Source: Hyphomicrobiales bacterium (GTDB lineage: Bacteria; Pseudomonadota; Alphaproteobacteria; Rhizobiales; Beijerinckiaceae). From it: a DNA stretch of 64,000 bases. The notes beneath the pieces were generated by a model, which made no database searches, was not told the origin of the DNA, and worked only from the letters and a program-made list of their open reading frames with translations. Shown in pieces: positions 40,866 through 50,283 of this stretch. The stretch is from the NCBI GenBank assembly GCA_027483505.1, contig JAIXUP010000037.1:1-64000 (forward strand). Direction: 5' to 3'. The number at the start of each line of letters is the position of its first letter. Position 1 is the stretch's first letter. Made by a program: the position numbers and the translations under genes.

Positions 40866-41636
40866 ATGCAGCCTTCTGCACCCATGCCGTCGCAATTGAC
40901 CGCCGATGACGCGTTCGTCATCTGCAACCAATTGTCGAAGGCGGATTCGGTGTCCGCCCTTCGCGATGTGCTGTTCGCCGGCCTCAAACCACGCGGCTTT
41001 CTTGGCTTCACCTTCGCGGCGATCCGGCGGGTCAAGTCACTTTATCTCCATGCGGCGTTGTGCGCGACATGGCCCAGTCAGACCCAGGCGACTTTCCAGC
41101 AGCATGAACTGTTCAATGTCGATCCGGTGATCGTGCGGTCCCGCACGGCCGCTGCGCCATTCGTGTGGGACTTGTCCATCTACGAGACCGGCTTGGCCAC
41201 CCATGCGCGGCTTCTGGCCTTTCGCCAGTCGCTTGGTGTCGCTGGCGGCATCTGCATTCCGGTGCCGGAGGCCTATCAGGGCCGGACGGTCCTTTACCTG
41301 ACCGGCAACGGGTTCGACAGTTCGGAGCAAACGGTTCTGGCGCTGCAGATCGTCGCGTCCTACTTCGCCGCGCGGATCTACTCCGTCGGCAATCCGGACC
41401 AGACCGGGCGGCTGACCTCGCGCAACGACGATGTTGGCGAGATGTCCCCGCGCGAGCGGGAGGTGTTCGGCTGGATCGCGTCGGGCAAGTCGAGCCGCGA
41501 GATTGCCACGATCATGTCGCTCAGCGAGCATACGGTGAATGACTACATCGCCTCCGTGGTCGAAAAACTCAACGCCTCGAACCGCACCGAGGCGGTCCTG
41601 AGGGCGCTGCTGACTCATCAGATCGATCTTTCCTGA
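40866..41636 (+). CDS. LuxR-family regulator, autoinducer-binding type (solo)
   Basis: A 256-residue regulator with an N-terminal autoinducer-binding domain (about residues 20-165) and a C-terminal GerE-type helix-turn-helix (MSPREREVFGWIASGKSSREIA and the following helix). Asp-Pro of VDPV and Trp of PFVWD, which line the acyl-homoserine lactone pocket, are kept. The YPxxW..Y part is altered (TWPSQTQATF), so the pocket may bind another ligand. There is no luxI-type synthase in the window. ATG 40866 has an AGGTGGGG site; a GTG at 40854 is possible. Confidence 0.9.
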   Translation: MQPSAPMPSQLTADDAFVICNQLSKADSVSALRDVLFAGLKPRGFLGFTFAAIRRVKSLYLHAALCATWPSQTQATFQQHELFNVDPVIVRSRTAAAPFVWDLSIYETGLATHARLLAFRQSLGVAGGICIPVPEAYQGRTVLYLTGNGFDSSEQTVLALQIVASYFAARIYSVGNPDQTGRLTSRNDDVGEMSPREREVFGWIASGKSSREIATIMSLSEHTVNDYIASVVEKLNASNRTEAVLRALLTHQIDLS

Positions 41637-42030
41637 ATGCAATTTTTTGGTGTATTTTGAAGGGACCACTCGGTCGCGCACGTCTGGTCTTTATTTACAA
41701 GAATTTAACGTATATTAATTCTCCATGTGGGCAAGTCGATACGGATTTTTACGTAACCTCGATAAGAATTGTTTTGAATGATGAGTTTACATGGTTGCCG
41801 TAGGGTAACTTTTTGGCAGATCCGGTTGGATGCCGATTTTGTGATTGCGTACCGTTAACCCTTAAAAATCAGGGAGTGCCATCTGCAACTCGCGTGATAG
41901 TTGTAATGCGTGAGCAGGCAAAGCGCCTGATTCGCTGTTGGCCGGTTCGATTGTGTGTTTTTGAAGTCCGCGTTCTGTGCGTCCATCTCCCCGACCGGGG
42001 AGTCAACGAGAAGTGGAGAGGAATTACCCT
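41637..42030. other. AT-rich intergenic region before a small ORF
   Basis: About 390 bases, much richer in A and T than the genes around it. TTAACGTATATTAA (41705-41718) is a TTAA pair with a six-base spacer, one base short of a CtrA box. A hairpin CTCCCC/GGGGAG (41987-42002, loop GACC) ends 28 bases before the next start codon and would be in its leader. No RNA gene is recognised; a short regulatory RNA cannot be excluded. Confidence 0.4.
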
Positions 42031-42213
42031 ATGACACTCGCCGGCACCGACTCGACCGCCAACCGCATCGCCCAACTCAGCTACCTCGCCGAAGACAAGG
42101 AACTCCTCGAGCTTATCTGGAAGATTTCAGCCCTGTCGGACGAGGGTCGGATGATCGTCCGGTTGATGGTGGCCCATCTTCTCCAGGCAGAAAAAGGCCG
42201 AAAGGCCGCCTGA
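42031..42213 (+). CDS. Small orphan protein of 60 residues
   Basis: A small soluble, mostly helical protein (TANRIAQLSYLAEDKELLEL, then EGRMIVRLMVAHLLQAEKGR) that I do not recognise. It is supported by a strong GGAGAGGAA ribosome site eight bases before the ATG and by alternating Leu/Ile and charged residues typical of a helix-turn-helix bundle or dimer. It follows the LuxR solo on the same strand after a long AT-rich leader, so it may be regulated by it, but this is inference. Confidence 0.7.
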   Translation: MTLAGTDSTANRIAQLSYLAEDKELLELIWKISALSDEGRMIVRLMVAHLLQAEKGRKAA

Positions 42214-42229
42214 TCCCTGTTGGCCCCGG

Positions 42230-42652
42230 TCAAAAGGTACGCCGGAAAACAATGCTGGCGTCCACGGCTTGACCCATGGCCGCCCAGCCTTGCGCGCCAT
42301 AGAACCGCTCGGCGCCCGTGCCCGCCCCCGTGCTCAAATGGCTCTGCCGGTGCCCGGCATCCTTCAGCCGCTGCAAGGCCGCTTCCAGAAGCGCGCTGCC
42401 GTGGCCCTTGCGCTGCGCCGCGTCGATGACAAACAGCGCCCAGATGTAGCCGGTCTGGTGATTGGCGCAGGTGAAGCCCTGCACAGTTCCCGCATCATCT
42501 TCGCTGACGAGGAAGATGGCGTGGTCCATATACCACTGCACCTCCTCGTCGGTCACCTTCGAAGGGTCTGTCAGACGGTTTTCCGCCGTGCCGTGCCGCA
42601 CCTCGTGGATGCGGGGCAAGTCAGCGCGGGTGGCGGGGCGGATGGCGGGCAT
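42230..42652 (-). CDS. GNAT family N-acetyltransferase
   Basis: A 140-residue GNAT protein. The N-terminus IRPATRADLPRIHEVR and the acetyl-CoA loop KGHGSALLEAAL are diagnostic; ALFVIDAAQR is the preceding strand. Substrates range from small molecules to protein N-termini. It is the last gene of the minus-strand metF/metH run, three bases after the previous stop, and is convergent with the 60-residue orphan. Confidence 0.9.
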   Translation of the reverse strand: MPAIRPATRADLPRIHEVRHGTAENRLTDPSKVTDEEVQWYMDHAIFLVSEDDAGTVQGFTCANHQTGYIWALFVIDAAQRKGHGSALLEAALQRLKDAGHRQSHLSTGAGTGAERFYGAQGWAAMGQAVDASIVFRRTF

Positions 42653-42655
42653 TCG

Positions 42656-42997
42656 TCATTTCCGGCAGGCGAAGGGCGGAAAAGTGCTTGCCGCGCCGGC
42701 GTTCATCGCGGCGATGACCATGGTGTTCGCAACATCGAGTTCCTGCGCGGAGCGCGGGCAGACATCAGCTTGCTTCGTGCAGCCTGAGGCGATGAAGGCA
42801 TCGTGGCTTTCGACGAACTGCGGGCCAAGACCGGCCGTGCCGCGCCGGCTCACCAGACCCAGCCAGGCCGCCCTGTAGCGTTCGCACTTTTCGAGCGTCC
42901 ACTGCCGGCGCTGCGCGCCGTCCATGTCATTGGACAGCGCGGGCCAAGCGACCAGCAACACCGCCAGCAGCCCTGACGGTCCCGCAAGCCGCCGCAC
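42656..42997 (-). CDS. Small exported hypothetical protein
   Basis: A protein of about 113 residues with a signal peptide (LAGPSGLLAVLLVAWPALS) and four cysteines in the mature part (EKCERY, SGCTKQADVCPRS, ACRK), probably forming two disulfides. I do not recognise the family. I prefer GTG 42997, just past the metH stop; an ATG at 43039 inside metH is also in frame. It lies between metH and the GNAT gene on the same strand. Confidence 0.6.
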   Translation of the reverse strand: MRRLAGPSGLLAVLLVAWPALSNDMDGAQRRQWTLEKCERYRAAWLGLVSRRGTAGLGPQFVESHDAFIASGCTKQADVCPRSAQELDVANTMVIAAMNAGAASTFPPFACRK

Positions 42998-43001
42998 GAG
43001 G

Positions 43002-46000
43002 CTATTCCGCCGCCTCAACCCGGTAAGCCATGGGATCATAATTCAGGATCGGCGAGAGCCAGCGTTCGATCTCGAAGATGCTCATGTTCTTGCGGGCCGC
43101 ATAATCCTCGATCTGGTCACGTTCGACTTTCGCCACGCCGAAATAGTAGGCGTCGGGGTGGGACAGGTAGAGGCCTGACACGGATGATCCCGGCCACATG
43201 GCGAAGCTCTCGGTCAGTTTCACGCCGGCGCTCTTCTCGGCGTTGAGCAAGGTGAACAGCGTTGCCTTTTCGGTGTGGTCGGGCTGGGCAGGATAGCCCG
43301 GGGCAGGGCGGATGCCCTGATACTGCTCGAGGATCAGGTCGTCATTGCTGACGGCCTCGTCGGCGGCATAGCCCCAGAATTCCTTGCGTACGCGCTGGTG
43401 CATGCGCTCGGCGAAGGCCTCGGCGATGCGGTCGGCCAAGGCTTTCACCATGATCGATCGGTAGTCGTCATTGTCACGGGCGAACCTGTCGGCGATGCGC
43501 TCTTCCTCGGGACCTGCGGTGACGACGAAGCCGCCGACATAGTCCGGCTTGCCGCTGTCCAGCGGCGCGACGAAATCGCTCAGGCAGACATTGGGGCGGC
43601 CATCGCGCTTGGACAATTGCTGGCGCAGGCCGAAGAAGGTGGCCAGTTCCTCGGCGCGGCTGTCGCCCTTGAACAGGCGGATGTCGTCGCCGACCGCGTT
43701 GGCCGGCCAGAAGCCGATGACGGCCTTGGGGTTGAACCAGCGCTCATCAACGATGCGCTTCAGCATCGCCTGGGCGTCATCCCAAAGCGCACGGGCGGCA
43801 GCGCCCTGCTTCTCATCGGTGAGGATGGCCGGGTAGCGGCCCTTCAGTTCCCACGTCTGGAAGAACGGCGTCCAGTCGATCAGAGGGACCAGATCGGCGA
43901 GGTCATAGGTGCGGAAGGTGCGGGTGCCGGTGAAGCTGGGCTTGGGCGGGGTGTAGCCCGCCCAGTCGATTTTCGCGGCATTGGCGCGCGCCTTTGCCAG
44001 CGGCAGGCGCTGCTTGTCGGCTTCCGAGCGGCGGTGCGCGTCTGACACCTTGGCGTATTCGGCCCTGACAGTGTCGATGTAGCCACCCTTGTTGTCATTG
44101 GACAGCAGGGTCGAGACCACGCCGACGGCCCGGCTGGCATCGGTAACGTAGACGGCCTGCCCACGGTCATATGCCGGGTGGATCTTCACCGCCGTGTGGA
44201 CGCGTGACGTGGTGGCGCCGCCGATCAGCAGCGGAATGTCGAAGCCTTCGCGCTCCATTTCGGCAGCGACGTGAACCATTTCGTCGAGAGAAGGCGTGAT
44301 CAGGCCTGACAGGCCGATGATGTCGACCTTCTCCTTGCGGGCGACTTCGAGGATTTTCGCGGCCGGTACCATCACGCCCAGGTCGATGACCTCGTAGTTG
44401 TTGCACTGGAGCACGACGCCGACGATGTTCTTGCCGATGTCATGCACATCGCCCTTCACCGTCGCCATCAGGATCTTGCCGGCGGCGGAGGACTGGCTGA
44501 GGCCGGAACGGGCCTTCTCCTCCTCCATGAATGGCATCAGATAGGCCACGGCCTGCTTCATCACGCGGGCGGACTTGACCACCTGCGGCAGGAACATCTT
44601 GCCGGCGCCGAAGAGGTCGCCGACCACGTTCATGCCGGCCATCAGCGGCCCTTCGATGACATGCAGGGGCCGCTCTGCTTTCGCGCGCGCTTCCTCGGTG
44701 TCGATGTTGATGAATTCCGTGATGCCGTTGACCAGCGCGTGCTCCAGTCGCTTCTCCACGGGAGCGTCGCGCCAGGCCATGTCCTTGAGGTTGACCGAAA
44801 CGGAGCCATCGCCCTTGAAACGGGCGGCGGCATCGAGCAGCCGTTCGGTGGCGTCGGCGCGGCGGTTGAGCACCACGTCTTCGCACAGTTCGCGCAGTTC
44901 AGGATCAAGGTTCTCGTAAACGCCGAGCTGGCCGGCATTCACGATGCCCATGTCCATGCCGACATTGATGCAGTGGTACAGGAAGACCGAGTGCATCGCC
45001 TCGCGCACCGGCTCATTGCCGCGGAACGAGAAGGACAGGTTCGACACGCCGCCCGAGATATGGGCATGGGGCAGCGTCTCGCGGATCGTCTTCGTCGCGT
45101 TGATGAAGGCGTTGCCGTAGTCGTTGTGTTCCTCGATGCCGGTGGCGACCGCGAAGATGTTCGGATCGAAAATGATGTCTTCGGGCGGAAAGCCGACCTC
45201 ATTGACGAGGATGTCGTAGGCGCGGGTGCAGATCTCGACCTTGCGCTCGTACGTGTCGGCCTGACCCTGCTCGTCGAAGGCCATGACCACCACAGCCGCG
45301 CCATAAAGGCGGCAGATGCGGGCCTGTTCGATGAAGGCCGGAATGCCTTCCTTCATCGAGATCGAATTGACGACCGGCTTGCCCTGGATGGTCTTGAGGC
45401 CCGCCTCGATCACCGGGAACTTGGATGAGTCGACCATGATCGGCACGCGCGAAATGTCCGGCTCCGAGGCGATCAGGTTGAGGTATTCGACCATGGCCTT
45501 CTCGGAGTCGAGCAGGCCTTCGTCCATGTTGACGTCGATCACCTGCGCGCCGTTGGCGACCTGATCACGCGCAACGTCCAAAGCGGCGGCATAGTCGCCT
45601 TCCTTGATCAGCTTGCGGAACTTGGCCGAGCCGGTGACGTTGGTGCGTTCGCCGATGTTCACGAAGCGGATGTTGTCATCGAGGTTGAACGGCTCCAGCC
45701 CGGCGAGGCGGAGCATGGTCTTGGGCGTCGCGGGCTTGCGCGGGGCCTTGCCCTTCATCGCTTCGGAAATGGCACGGATATGGGCTGGTGTCGTGCCACA
45801 GCAGCCGCCGACCATGTTGACGAGCCCGGCATCCGCAAACTCGGCCAGCATGTGTGCGGTGGCTTCGGGCCGTTCGTCATAAAGGCCGAACTCGTTGGGC
45901 AGGCCGGCATTGGGATAGGCGCAGACCAGTGTATCAGCCACACGGCTGAGGTCGGCGATATGGGCTCGCATTTCCCTGGCACCGAGCGCGCAGTTCAGGC

Positions 46001-46757
46001 CGATGGTCAGCGGGTTGGCGTGTTTCACCGAATACCAGAAGGCTTCCGTAGTCTGGCCAGACAGGGTGCGGCCGGACAGATCGGTGATGGTGCCTGAGAT
46101 CATCACCGGCAAGCGGATACCGCGCTCGTGGAAGACGTTCTCGACCGCCACGATTGCCGCCTTGGCATTGAGCGTGTCGAAGATCGTCTCGATCAGGATG
46201 ATCTGCGAGCCGCCGTCGATCAGCCCGCGCACCTGCTCGGCATAGCTGTCACGCACCTGGTCGAAGGTCACGGCGCGGAAGCCGGGGTTGTTCACATCCG
46301 GCGAGATCGAGAGCGTGCGGTTGGTCGGGCCGACGGCGCCGGCGACATAACGGATGCGGCCATCGTGCTTCTCGGCCAGGACCGCAGCTTCGCGGGCGAG
46401 GCGGGCGGACTCAACGTTGAGCTCGTAGGCCAAGGCCTCCATGCCATAATCGGCCTGGGCGATCTGCGTCGAGGAGAAGGTGTTGGTCTCGACAATGTCA
46501 GAGCCGGCAAGGAAGTAATCCAGATGGATCTGGCGGATCGCGTCCGGCATGGTCAGGGCCAGAAGGTCATTGTTGCCCTTGAGATCATGGTTCCAGCCCT
46601 TGAAGCGCTCGCCGCGGAAATCGCTTTCCGAGAGCTTCAGGTTCTGGATTTCCGTGCCCATCGCGCCGTCGATGACAAGAATCCGCTCGGACGCGGCCTG
46701 ACGCAGGGCCCTGGTAGTGGCCGGGCCATCGACGGGCAGGAAGGAGGAGGTGGGCAT
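43002..46757 (-). CDS. metH: Cobalamin-dependent methionine synthase
   Basis: MetH transfers a methyl group from 5-methyltetrahydrofolate through cobalamin to homocysteine. The full 1251-residue product shows the homocysteine domain ([13 protein letters not shown], zinc region [12 protein letters not shown]), the pterin domain ([11 protein letters not shown]), the cap and B12 domain ([15 protein letters not shown]; His binds cobalt) and the reactivation domain ([15 protein letters not shown]). It lies downstream of metF with a 202-base gap containing palindromes. No B12 riboswitch is visible. Confidence 0.98.
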   Translation of the reverse strand: MPTSSFLPVDGPATTRALRQAASERILVIDGAMGTEIQNLKLSESDFRGERFKGWNHDLKGNNDLLALTMPDAIRQIHLDYFLAGSDIVETNTFSSTQIAQADYGMEALAYELNVESARLAREAAVLAEKHDGRIRYVAGAVGPTNRTLSISPDVNNPGFRAVTFDQVRDSYAEQVRGLIDGGSQIILIETIFDTLNAKAAIVAVENVFHERGIRLPVMISGTITDLSGRTLSGQTTEAFWYSVKHANPLTIGLNCALGAREMRAHIADLSRVADTLVCAYPNAGLPNEFGLYDERPEATAHMLAEFADAGLVNMVGGCCGTTPAHIRAISEAMKGKAPRKPATPKTMLRLAGLEPFNLDDNIRFVNIGERTNVTGSAKFRKLIKEGDYAAALDVARDQVANGAQVIDVNMDEGLLDSEKAMVEYLNLIASEPDISRVPIMVDSSKFPVIEAGLKTIQGKPVVNSISMKEGIPAFIEQARICRLYGAAVVVMAFDEQGQADTYERKVEICTRAYDILVNEVGFPPEDIIFDPNIFAVATGIEEHNDYGNAFINATKTIRETLPHAHISGGVSNLSFSFRGNEPVREAMHSVFLYHCINVGMDMGIVNAGQLGVYENLDPELRELCEDVVLNRRADATERLLDAAARFKGDGSVSVNLKDMAWRDAPVEKRLEHALVNGITEFINIDTEEARAKAERPLHVIEGPLMAGMNVVGDLFGAGKMFLPQVVKSARVMKQAVAYLMPFMEEEKARSGLSQSSAAGKILMATVKGDVHDIGKNIVGVVLQCNNYEVIDLGVMVPAAKILEVARKEKVDIIGLSGLITPSLDEMVHVAAEMEREGFDIPLLIGGATTSRVHTAVKIHPAYDRGQAVYVTDASRAVGVVSTLLSNDNKGGYIDTVRAEYAKVSDAHRRSEADKQRLPLAKARANAAKIDWAGYTPPKPSFTGTRTFRTYDLADLVPLIDWTPFFQTWELKGRYPAILTDEKQGAAARALWDDAQAMLKRIVDERWFNPKAVIGFWPANAVGDDIRLFKGDSRAEELATFFGLRQQLSKRDGRPNVCLSDFVAPLDSGKPDYVGGFVVTAGPEEERIADRFARDNDDYRSIMVKALADRIAEAFAERMHQRVRKEFWGYAADEAVSNDDLILEQYQGIRPAPGYPAQPDHTEKATLFTLLNAEKSAGVKLTESFAMWPGSSVSGLYLSHPDAYYFGVAKVERDQIEDYAARKNMSIFEIERWLSPILNYDPMAYRVEAAE

Positions 46758-46805
46758 TGGTTCTTTCCTTGGTAGGCGCGCCGTCCAGGTCGAAGAGCGG
46801 TGCGA

Positions 46806-46933
46806 CCCCTCTCCCGAAAGGGAAGAGGGGACTACTGCATTGCACCAAGTTCGGTGTTTCTGAGCCAGGCTCGATTATCGCTGATACATGCACCTGCCAA
46901 ATCCTCGCTCTCGCCTTGCGGGAGAGGGTGAGG
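46806..46933. repeat. Pair of CTCTCCC-type palindromes between metF and metH
   Basis: Two imperfect palindromes lie in the 202-base gap: CCCCTCTCCC...GGGAAGAGGGG at 46806-46830 (loop GAAA) and CCTCGCTCTC...GGGAGAGGGTGAGG at 46903-46933. Similar elements are dispersed in Hyphomicrobiales genomes. They may fold as hairpins in the metF-metH transcript and reduce read-through or protect 3' ends. Confidence 0.5.
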
Positions 46934-46959
46934 AGTCGCGCTGCACACCGTCATCGGCA

Positions 46960-47871
46960 TCACTCCGCCGCCACCGCAACCGCCGCCGGGGCAGGCTTGA
47001 TGCCGACCAGATGGCAGATGGCGTAGACGAGATCGGCCTTGTTCATCGTATAAAAATGCAGATCCGTGCAGCCGCGGTCGATCAGGTCGAGCACCTGCTC
47101 GGCGCAGACGGCGGCGGCGACGAGGCGGCGGGTGGCGACATCGTCTTCCAGCCCCTCGAAGCGGTCAGCCAGCCATTCCGGCACGGACGCCCCGGTCTTG
47201 CGGGCGAAGTTGGCGGTCTGCTTGAAGTTCTGCACCGGCACGATGCCGGGCAGGATCGGGATGGTGATGCCGCGCGCCCTGACCTTGTCGAGGAAGCGGA
47301 AATACAGGTCGTTGTCGAAGAAGAACTGGGTGATGGCGCGGGTGGCGCCGGCATCGACCTTCATCTTCAGTGCATCGATGTCGGCATCGAGCGACGCGGC
47401 TTCGGGGTGCTTTTCGGGATAGGCCGACACGGTGATCTCGAAATCGCCGATCTGCCGGATGCCCGCCACCAGGTCAGACGTCTGGTGATAGCCATCGGGA
47501 TGCGGCACATAGGCCGTACCAAGGCCGCCAGCCGGATCACCGCGCAGGGCCACGATGTGGCGCACGCCTGCATCCCAGTATGACTGAATGACCTCGTTGA
47601 CCTCCGCCTTGGAGGCGGAGACGCAGGTGAGGTGCGCCGCGGGCCTGAGGCCCGTTTCCTCGACCATGCGCTTGACGGTGGCATGGGTGCGCTCGCGGGT
47701 CGAGCCTCCTGCGCCATAGGTCACGGAGACGAAATTCGGCTTGAGGGTTTCGAGGCGATGGACAGCCTCCCACAGGGCAGCTTCCATTTCCGCTGTCTTG
47801 GGCGGGAAGAATTCGAACGAGATGGCAGGGCGGCGCGCTGAATGGCGGCTCGGGCGGTAGGAAAGGGCCAT
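46960..47871 (-). CDS. metF: Methylenetetrahydrofolate reductase
   Basis: MetF reduces 5,10-methylene-tetrahydrofolate to the 5-methyl form, the substrate of MetH. The 303-residue TIM-barrel protein has ISFEFFPPKTAEME, SVTYGAGGSTR, HLTCVSASK and the FAD/NADH region ALRGDPAGG. I chose ATG 47871, one base before the stop of the regulator gene. The pair with metH downstream makes the one-carbon unit clear. Confidence 0.97.
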   Translation of the reverse strand: MALSYRPSRHSARRPAISFEFFPPKTAEMEAALWEAVHRLETLKPNFVSVTYGAGGSTRERTHATVKRMVEETGLRPAAHLTCVSASKAEVNEVIQSYWDAGVRHIVALRGDPAGGLGTAYVPHPDGYHQTSDLVAGIRQIGDFEITVSAYPEKHPEAASLDADIDALKMKVDAGATRAITQFFFDNDLYFRFLDKVRARGITIPILPGIVPVQNFKQTANFARKTGASVPEWLADRFEGLEDDVATRRLVAAAVCAEQVLDLIDRGCTDLHFYTMNKADLVYAICHLVGIKPAPAAVAVAAE

Positions 47872-47872
47872 G

Positions 47873-48889
47873 TCAGGCAACCTCCAACTGGGTCTGTGGG
47901 TTGTTCGCAGCGCGGCCGGCGGCACGCCTGTCGGCCGCCGTCCACAGGGTTACGGTCAATTGACGGCCGTCGCCCGAGCCACTGCCGACCGTGCGCGACG
48001 GCAGGACGTCCAGCCCAGCCGCGCCCAGCCACTCGGCCATCTGCTCATCGGTGAAGCCAAGGCGGCGGTGCGCGTGCTCGGTGCGCAGGAACTCAAGGTC
48101 ATGCGCTGCAAAATCGATCACGATCATGCGGCCGCCCGGCGTCAGCGCTGCCGAGGCCTCGCGCAGGGCGCGGGCCGGATCATCAAGGAAGTGCAGGACC
48201 TGATGGACGAGGACGATGTCAAAGCCGTTGCGGCCGAAGGGCAGGGCATAGATGTCGCCCTGGCGCAATTCGACCCGCGCGAGACCGGCGCGCTCGAGAT
48301 TGGCGCGTGCGACCGACAGCATGGCATGGCTTGAATCGACACCGACCGCGCGGCTGGCGCGTTGTCCGAACAGTTGCAGCATGCGGCCGGTGCCGGTGCC
48401 GAGATCGAGCACCGATCCGAGCGGACCATTGCCGATCAGCGCGGCGACGGCGGCTTCCACCGCCTCGTCCGGCGCATGCAGCGAGCGCACGCGGTCCCAA
48501 TCGCGGGCGACACGGGTGAAATAGGCCTCGGCGGCCTGCGAGCGCTGCGCGCGGACGGCCGCAAGCCGCTGCAGATCGGCGCCAACAATCGCGTCTTCAT
48601 GGCTGAGCGCCTCGGCCAATGCGCGGGCCAGCGCGCCGCCGGGCGTTCCCTGCGCAATCCGGAAGAAGGCCCATGCCCCCTCGCGATGGCGTTCGATCAG
48701 GCCGGCCTCGGACATCAGCTTGAGGTGGCGCGAGATGCGCGGCTGCGACTGGCCGAGAATGTCGGTCATGTCGGACACCGACAGTTCCCCCCTCGCCAGA
48801 AGCGCGAGAATCCGCAGCCGCGTTTCCTCGCCCGCAGCTCTCAGGCCGGCAAGCAGGGTGGACAGGGACTGGTTTCCGGCCGAGACCAT
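47873..48889 (-). CDS. ArsR-family regulator fused to a SAM-dependent methyltransferase domain
   Basis: A 338-residue fusion. The N-terminal 95 residues are an ArsR winged helix (EETRLRILALLARGELSVSD, LGQSQPRISRHLKLMSEAGL). The C-terminal half is a class I methyltransferase with motif I VLDLGTGTGRMLQLFG and the acidic VGVDSSHAM. Similar fusions next to metF and metH act as methionine-cycle regulators in Alphaproteobacteria, where the methyltransferase fold may sense SAM or SAH (SahR-like). ATG 48889 has a GGAG site; an AT-rich palindrome lies 18-37 bases upstream. Confidence 0.9.
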   Translation of the reverse strand: MVSAGNQSLSTLLAGLRAAGEETRLRILALLARGELSVSDMTDILGQSQPRISRHLKLMSEAGLIERHREGAWAFFRIAQGTPGGALARALAEALSHEDAIVGADLQRLAAVRAQRSQAAEAYFTRVARDWDRVRSLHAPDEAVEAAVAALIGNGPLGSVLDLGTGTGRMLQLFGQRASRAVGVDSSHAMLSVARANLERAGLARVELRQGDIYALPFGRNGFDIVLVHQVLHFLDDPARALREASAALTPGGRMIVIDFAAHDLEFLRTEHAHRRLGFTDEQMAEWLGAAGLDVLPSRTVGSGSGDGRQLTVTLWTAADRRAAGRAANNPQTQLEVA

Positions 48890-48906
48890 CGGGGCTCCAA
48901 TAAAAG

Positions 48907-48926
48907 ATATAAGGATATGTTTATAT
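48907..48926 (-). promoter_or_regulatory. Candidate operator of the ArsR-methyltransferase regulator
   Basis: ATATAA (48907-48912) and TTATAT (48921-48926) form an inverted repeat with an eight-base spacer in an AT-rich island just upstream of the regulator start. It suits an ArsR-type dimer and would control the whole regulator-metF-metH run. Confidence 0.55.
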
Positions 48927-49024
48927 GAACCTTGCGCCGCCCGCAAGCCTGTTTGCGGGCGCCTGCTTCGCCGCAATCGCCAGGCGGGTGGAGCGGAAGC
49001 GGCCGGCCCGCAGCGGGTCTGGCG

Positions 49025-49039
49025 TCAACACTCCCTTAA
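49025..49039 (+). promoter_or_regulatory. CtrA-like box upstream of ftsW
   Basis: TCAA-CACTCCC-TTAA matches the CtrA consensus TTAA-N7-TTAA except for one base. It lies 99 bases before the ftsW start. CtrA controls division genes in several Alphaproteobacteria, so cell-cycle control of ftsW is plausible. A similar box precedes ddl. Confidence 0.45.
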
Positions 49040-49137
49040 CCGATCAATCTCATGGTGAAGAACGCGTTACCGCGCCGCTCCTGCGCGCGGCTGCGCATGC
49101 ACAGGCTTTGTGACCCGCGGCTGGAGCTTTCCGAGAC

Positions 49138-50283
49138 ATGACCTCGCGCGCCGAACCGACCTTGCTGGGCAATTGGTGGTGGACCGTCGACCGAACGCTG
49201 CTGTTCAGCGTATTCGGTTTGATGGTGATCGGCGTCGTCCTGCTCATGGCCGGCGGTCCACCGGTGGCCGAACGGCTCGGGCTTTCGACCTTCCACTTCG
49301 TCAACAGGCAGGCCATCTTCCTGTTGCCGGCCGTGCTGATCCTGCTCTGTGTCTCGTTCATGCCGCCGCGCTGGGTGCGGCGACTGGCGCTGGTGACCTT
49401 CATCGGCGCTCTGCTGGCGGTGATCGCCTGCCTGTTCATCGGGGCGGAGGTGAAGGGCGCCCGGCGCTGGCTCTCGATCGCGGGGCTGACGGTGCAGCCT
49501 TCCGAATTCCTCAAGCCCGCTTTCGTGGTGCTGGTGGCGTGGGCCTTCTCCGAAGGATCGCGGCGCAGCGATGTGCCGGGGACGCTGGTGGCGCTGCTGC
49601 TGCTGCCGCTCACCGTCGTTCCGCTGATCCTTCAGCCGGATTTCGGGCAGACCATGCTGGTAACGCTGGTCTGGGCAGGGCTGTTCTTCATGGCCGGGCT
49701 GCATTGGTTCTGGGTGATGGGGTTGGGAGGCGTGGGGCTGACCGGCATCATCGCCGCCTATGAGTTCGTGCCGCATGTGCGTGAGCGCATCGAACGCTTC
49801 ATGGACAAGAGCTCCGGCGACAGCTTCCAGGTCGACACGGCGCTCGAAAGCTTCGCGGCGGGCGGCTTCCTTGGCAAGGGACCCGGCGAGGGCAGCGTCA
49901 AGCGAATCCTGCCGGACGCCCACACGGACTTTATCTTCGCGGTTACGGCGGAGGAGTTCGGCGTCGTCGCGTGCATCGTCATCGTCGCCATCTTCGCTAC
50001 TGTGGTCCTGCGCTCGCTCTGGATCGCACAGTCATCCGAAGACCCATTCCGGCGCTTCGCCGTCACCGGCCTCGCTATGCTGTTCGGGGTCCAGGCGTCG
50101 ATCAACATGCTGGTCAACGTGCATCTGATGCCAGCCAAGGGCATGACGCTGCCCTTCATTTCCTATGGCGGCTCCTCGCTCTGGTCGCTGGCGCTCGGCA
50201 TGGGCTTTCTGATCGCCCTGACCCGAAAGCGGCCGCGGGCCGAGGCGCTGGACCAGTTCGGGGGCCGCGCCCGCCATGTCTGA
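49138..50283 (+). CDS. ftsW: Septal peptidoglycan glycosyltransferase FtsW
   Basis: FtsW is the SEDS polymerase that makes septal glycan strands with FtsI. The 381-residue protein has about ten transmembrane helices. Signatures include GARRWLSIAGLTVQPSEF, LQPDFGQTMLV and PFISYGGSSLWSLALGMG. It opens the plus-strand dcw half and overlaps murG by eight bases. Its usual upstream neighbour murD is about 25 kb away in the opposite orientation. Confidence 0.97.
   Translation: MTSRAEPTLLGNWWWTVDRTLLFSVFGLMVIGVVLLMAGGPPVAERLGLSTFHFVNRQAIFLLPAVLILLCVSFMPPRWVRRLALVTFIGALLAVIACLFIGAEVKGARRWLSIAGLTVQPSEFLKPAFVVLVAWAFSEGSRRSDVPGTLVALLLLPLTVVPLILQPDFGQTMLVTLVWAGLFFMAGLHWFWVMGLGGVGLTGIIAAYEFVPHVRERIERFMDKSSGDSFQVDTALESFAAGGFLGKGPGEGSVKRILPDAHTDFIFAVTAEEFGVVACIVIVAIFATVVLRSLWIAQSSEDPFRRFAVTGLAMLFGVQASINMLVNVHLMPAKGMTLPFISYGGSSLWSLALGMGFLIALTRKRPRAEALDQFGGRARHV

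Noticed and set aside
41813-42034. Open frame of 73 codons in the AT-rich region before the 60-residue orphan
   Set aside because: It has no ribosome site, overlaps the leader of the better-supported small ORF and has an irregular Cys/Arg-rich translation.
40866-42213. LuxR/LuxI quorum-sensing pair
   Set aside because: The second protein is 60 residues, helical and has none of the LuxI-type synthase motifs.
46758-46959. Possible SAM or cobalamin riboswitch between metF and metH
   Set aside because: I could find only CTCTCCC-type palindromes; no conserved SAM-II, SAH or B12-box core is visible.
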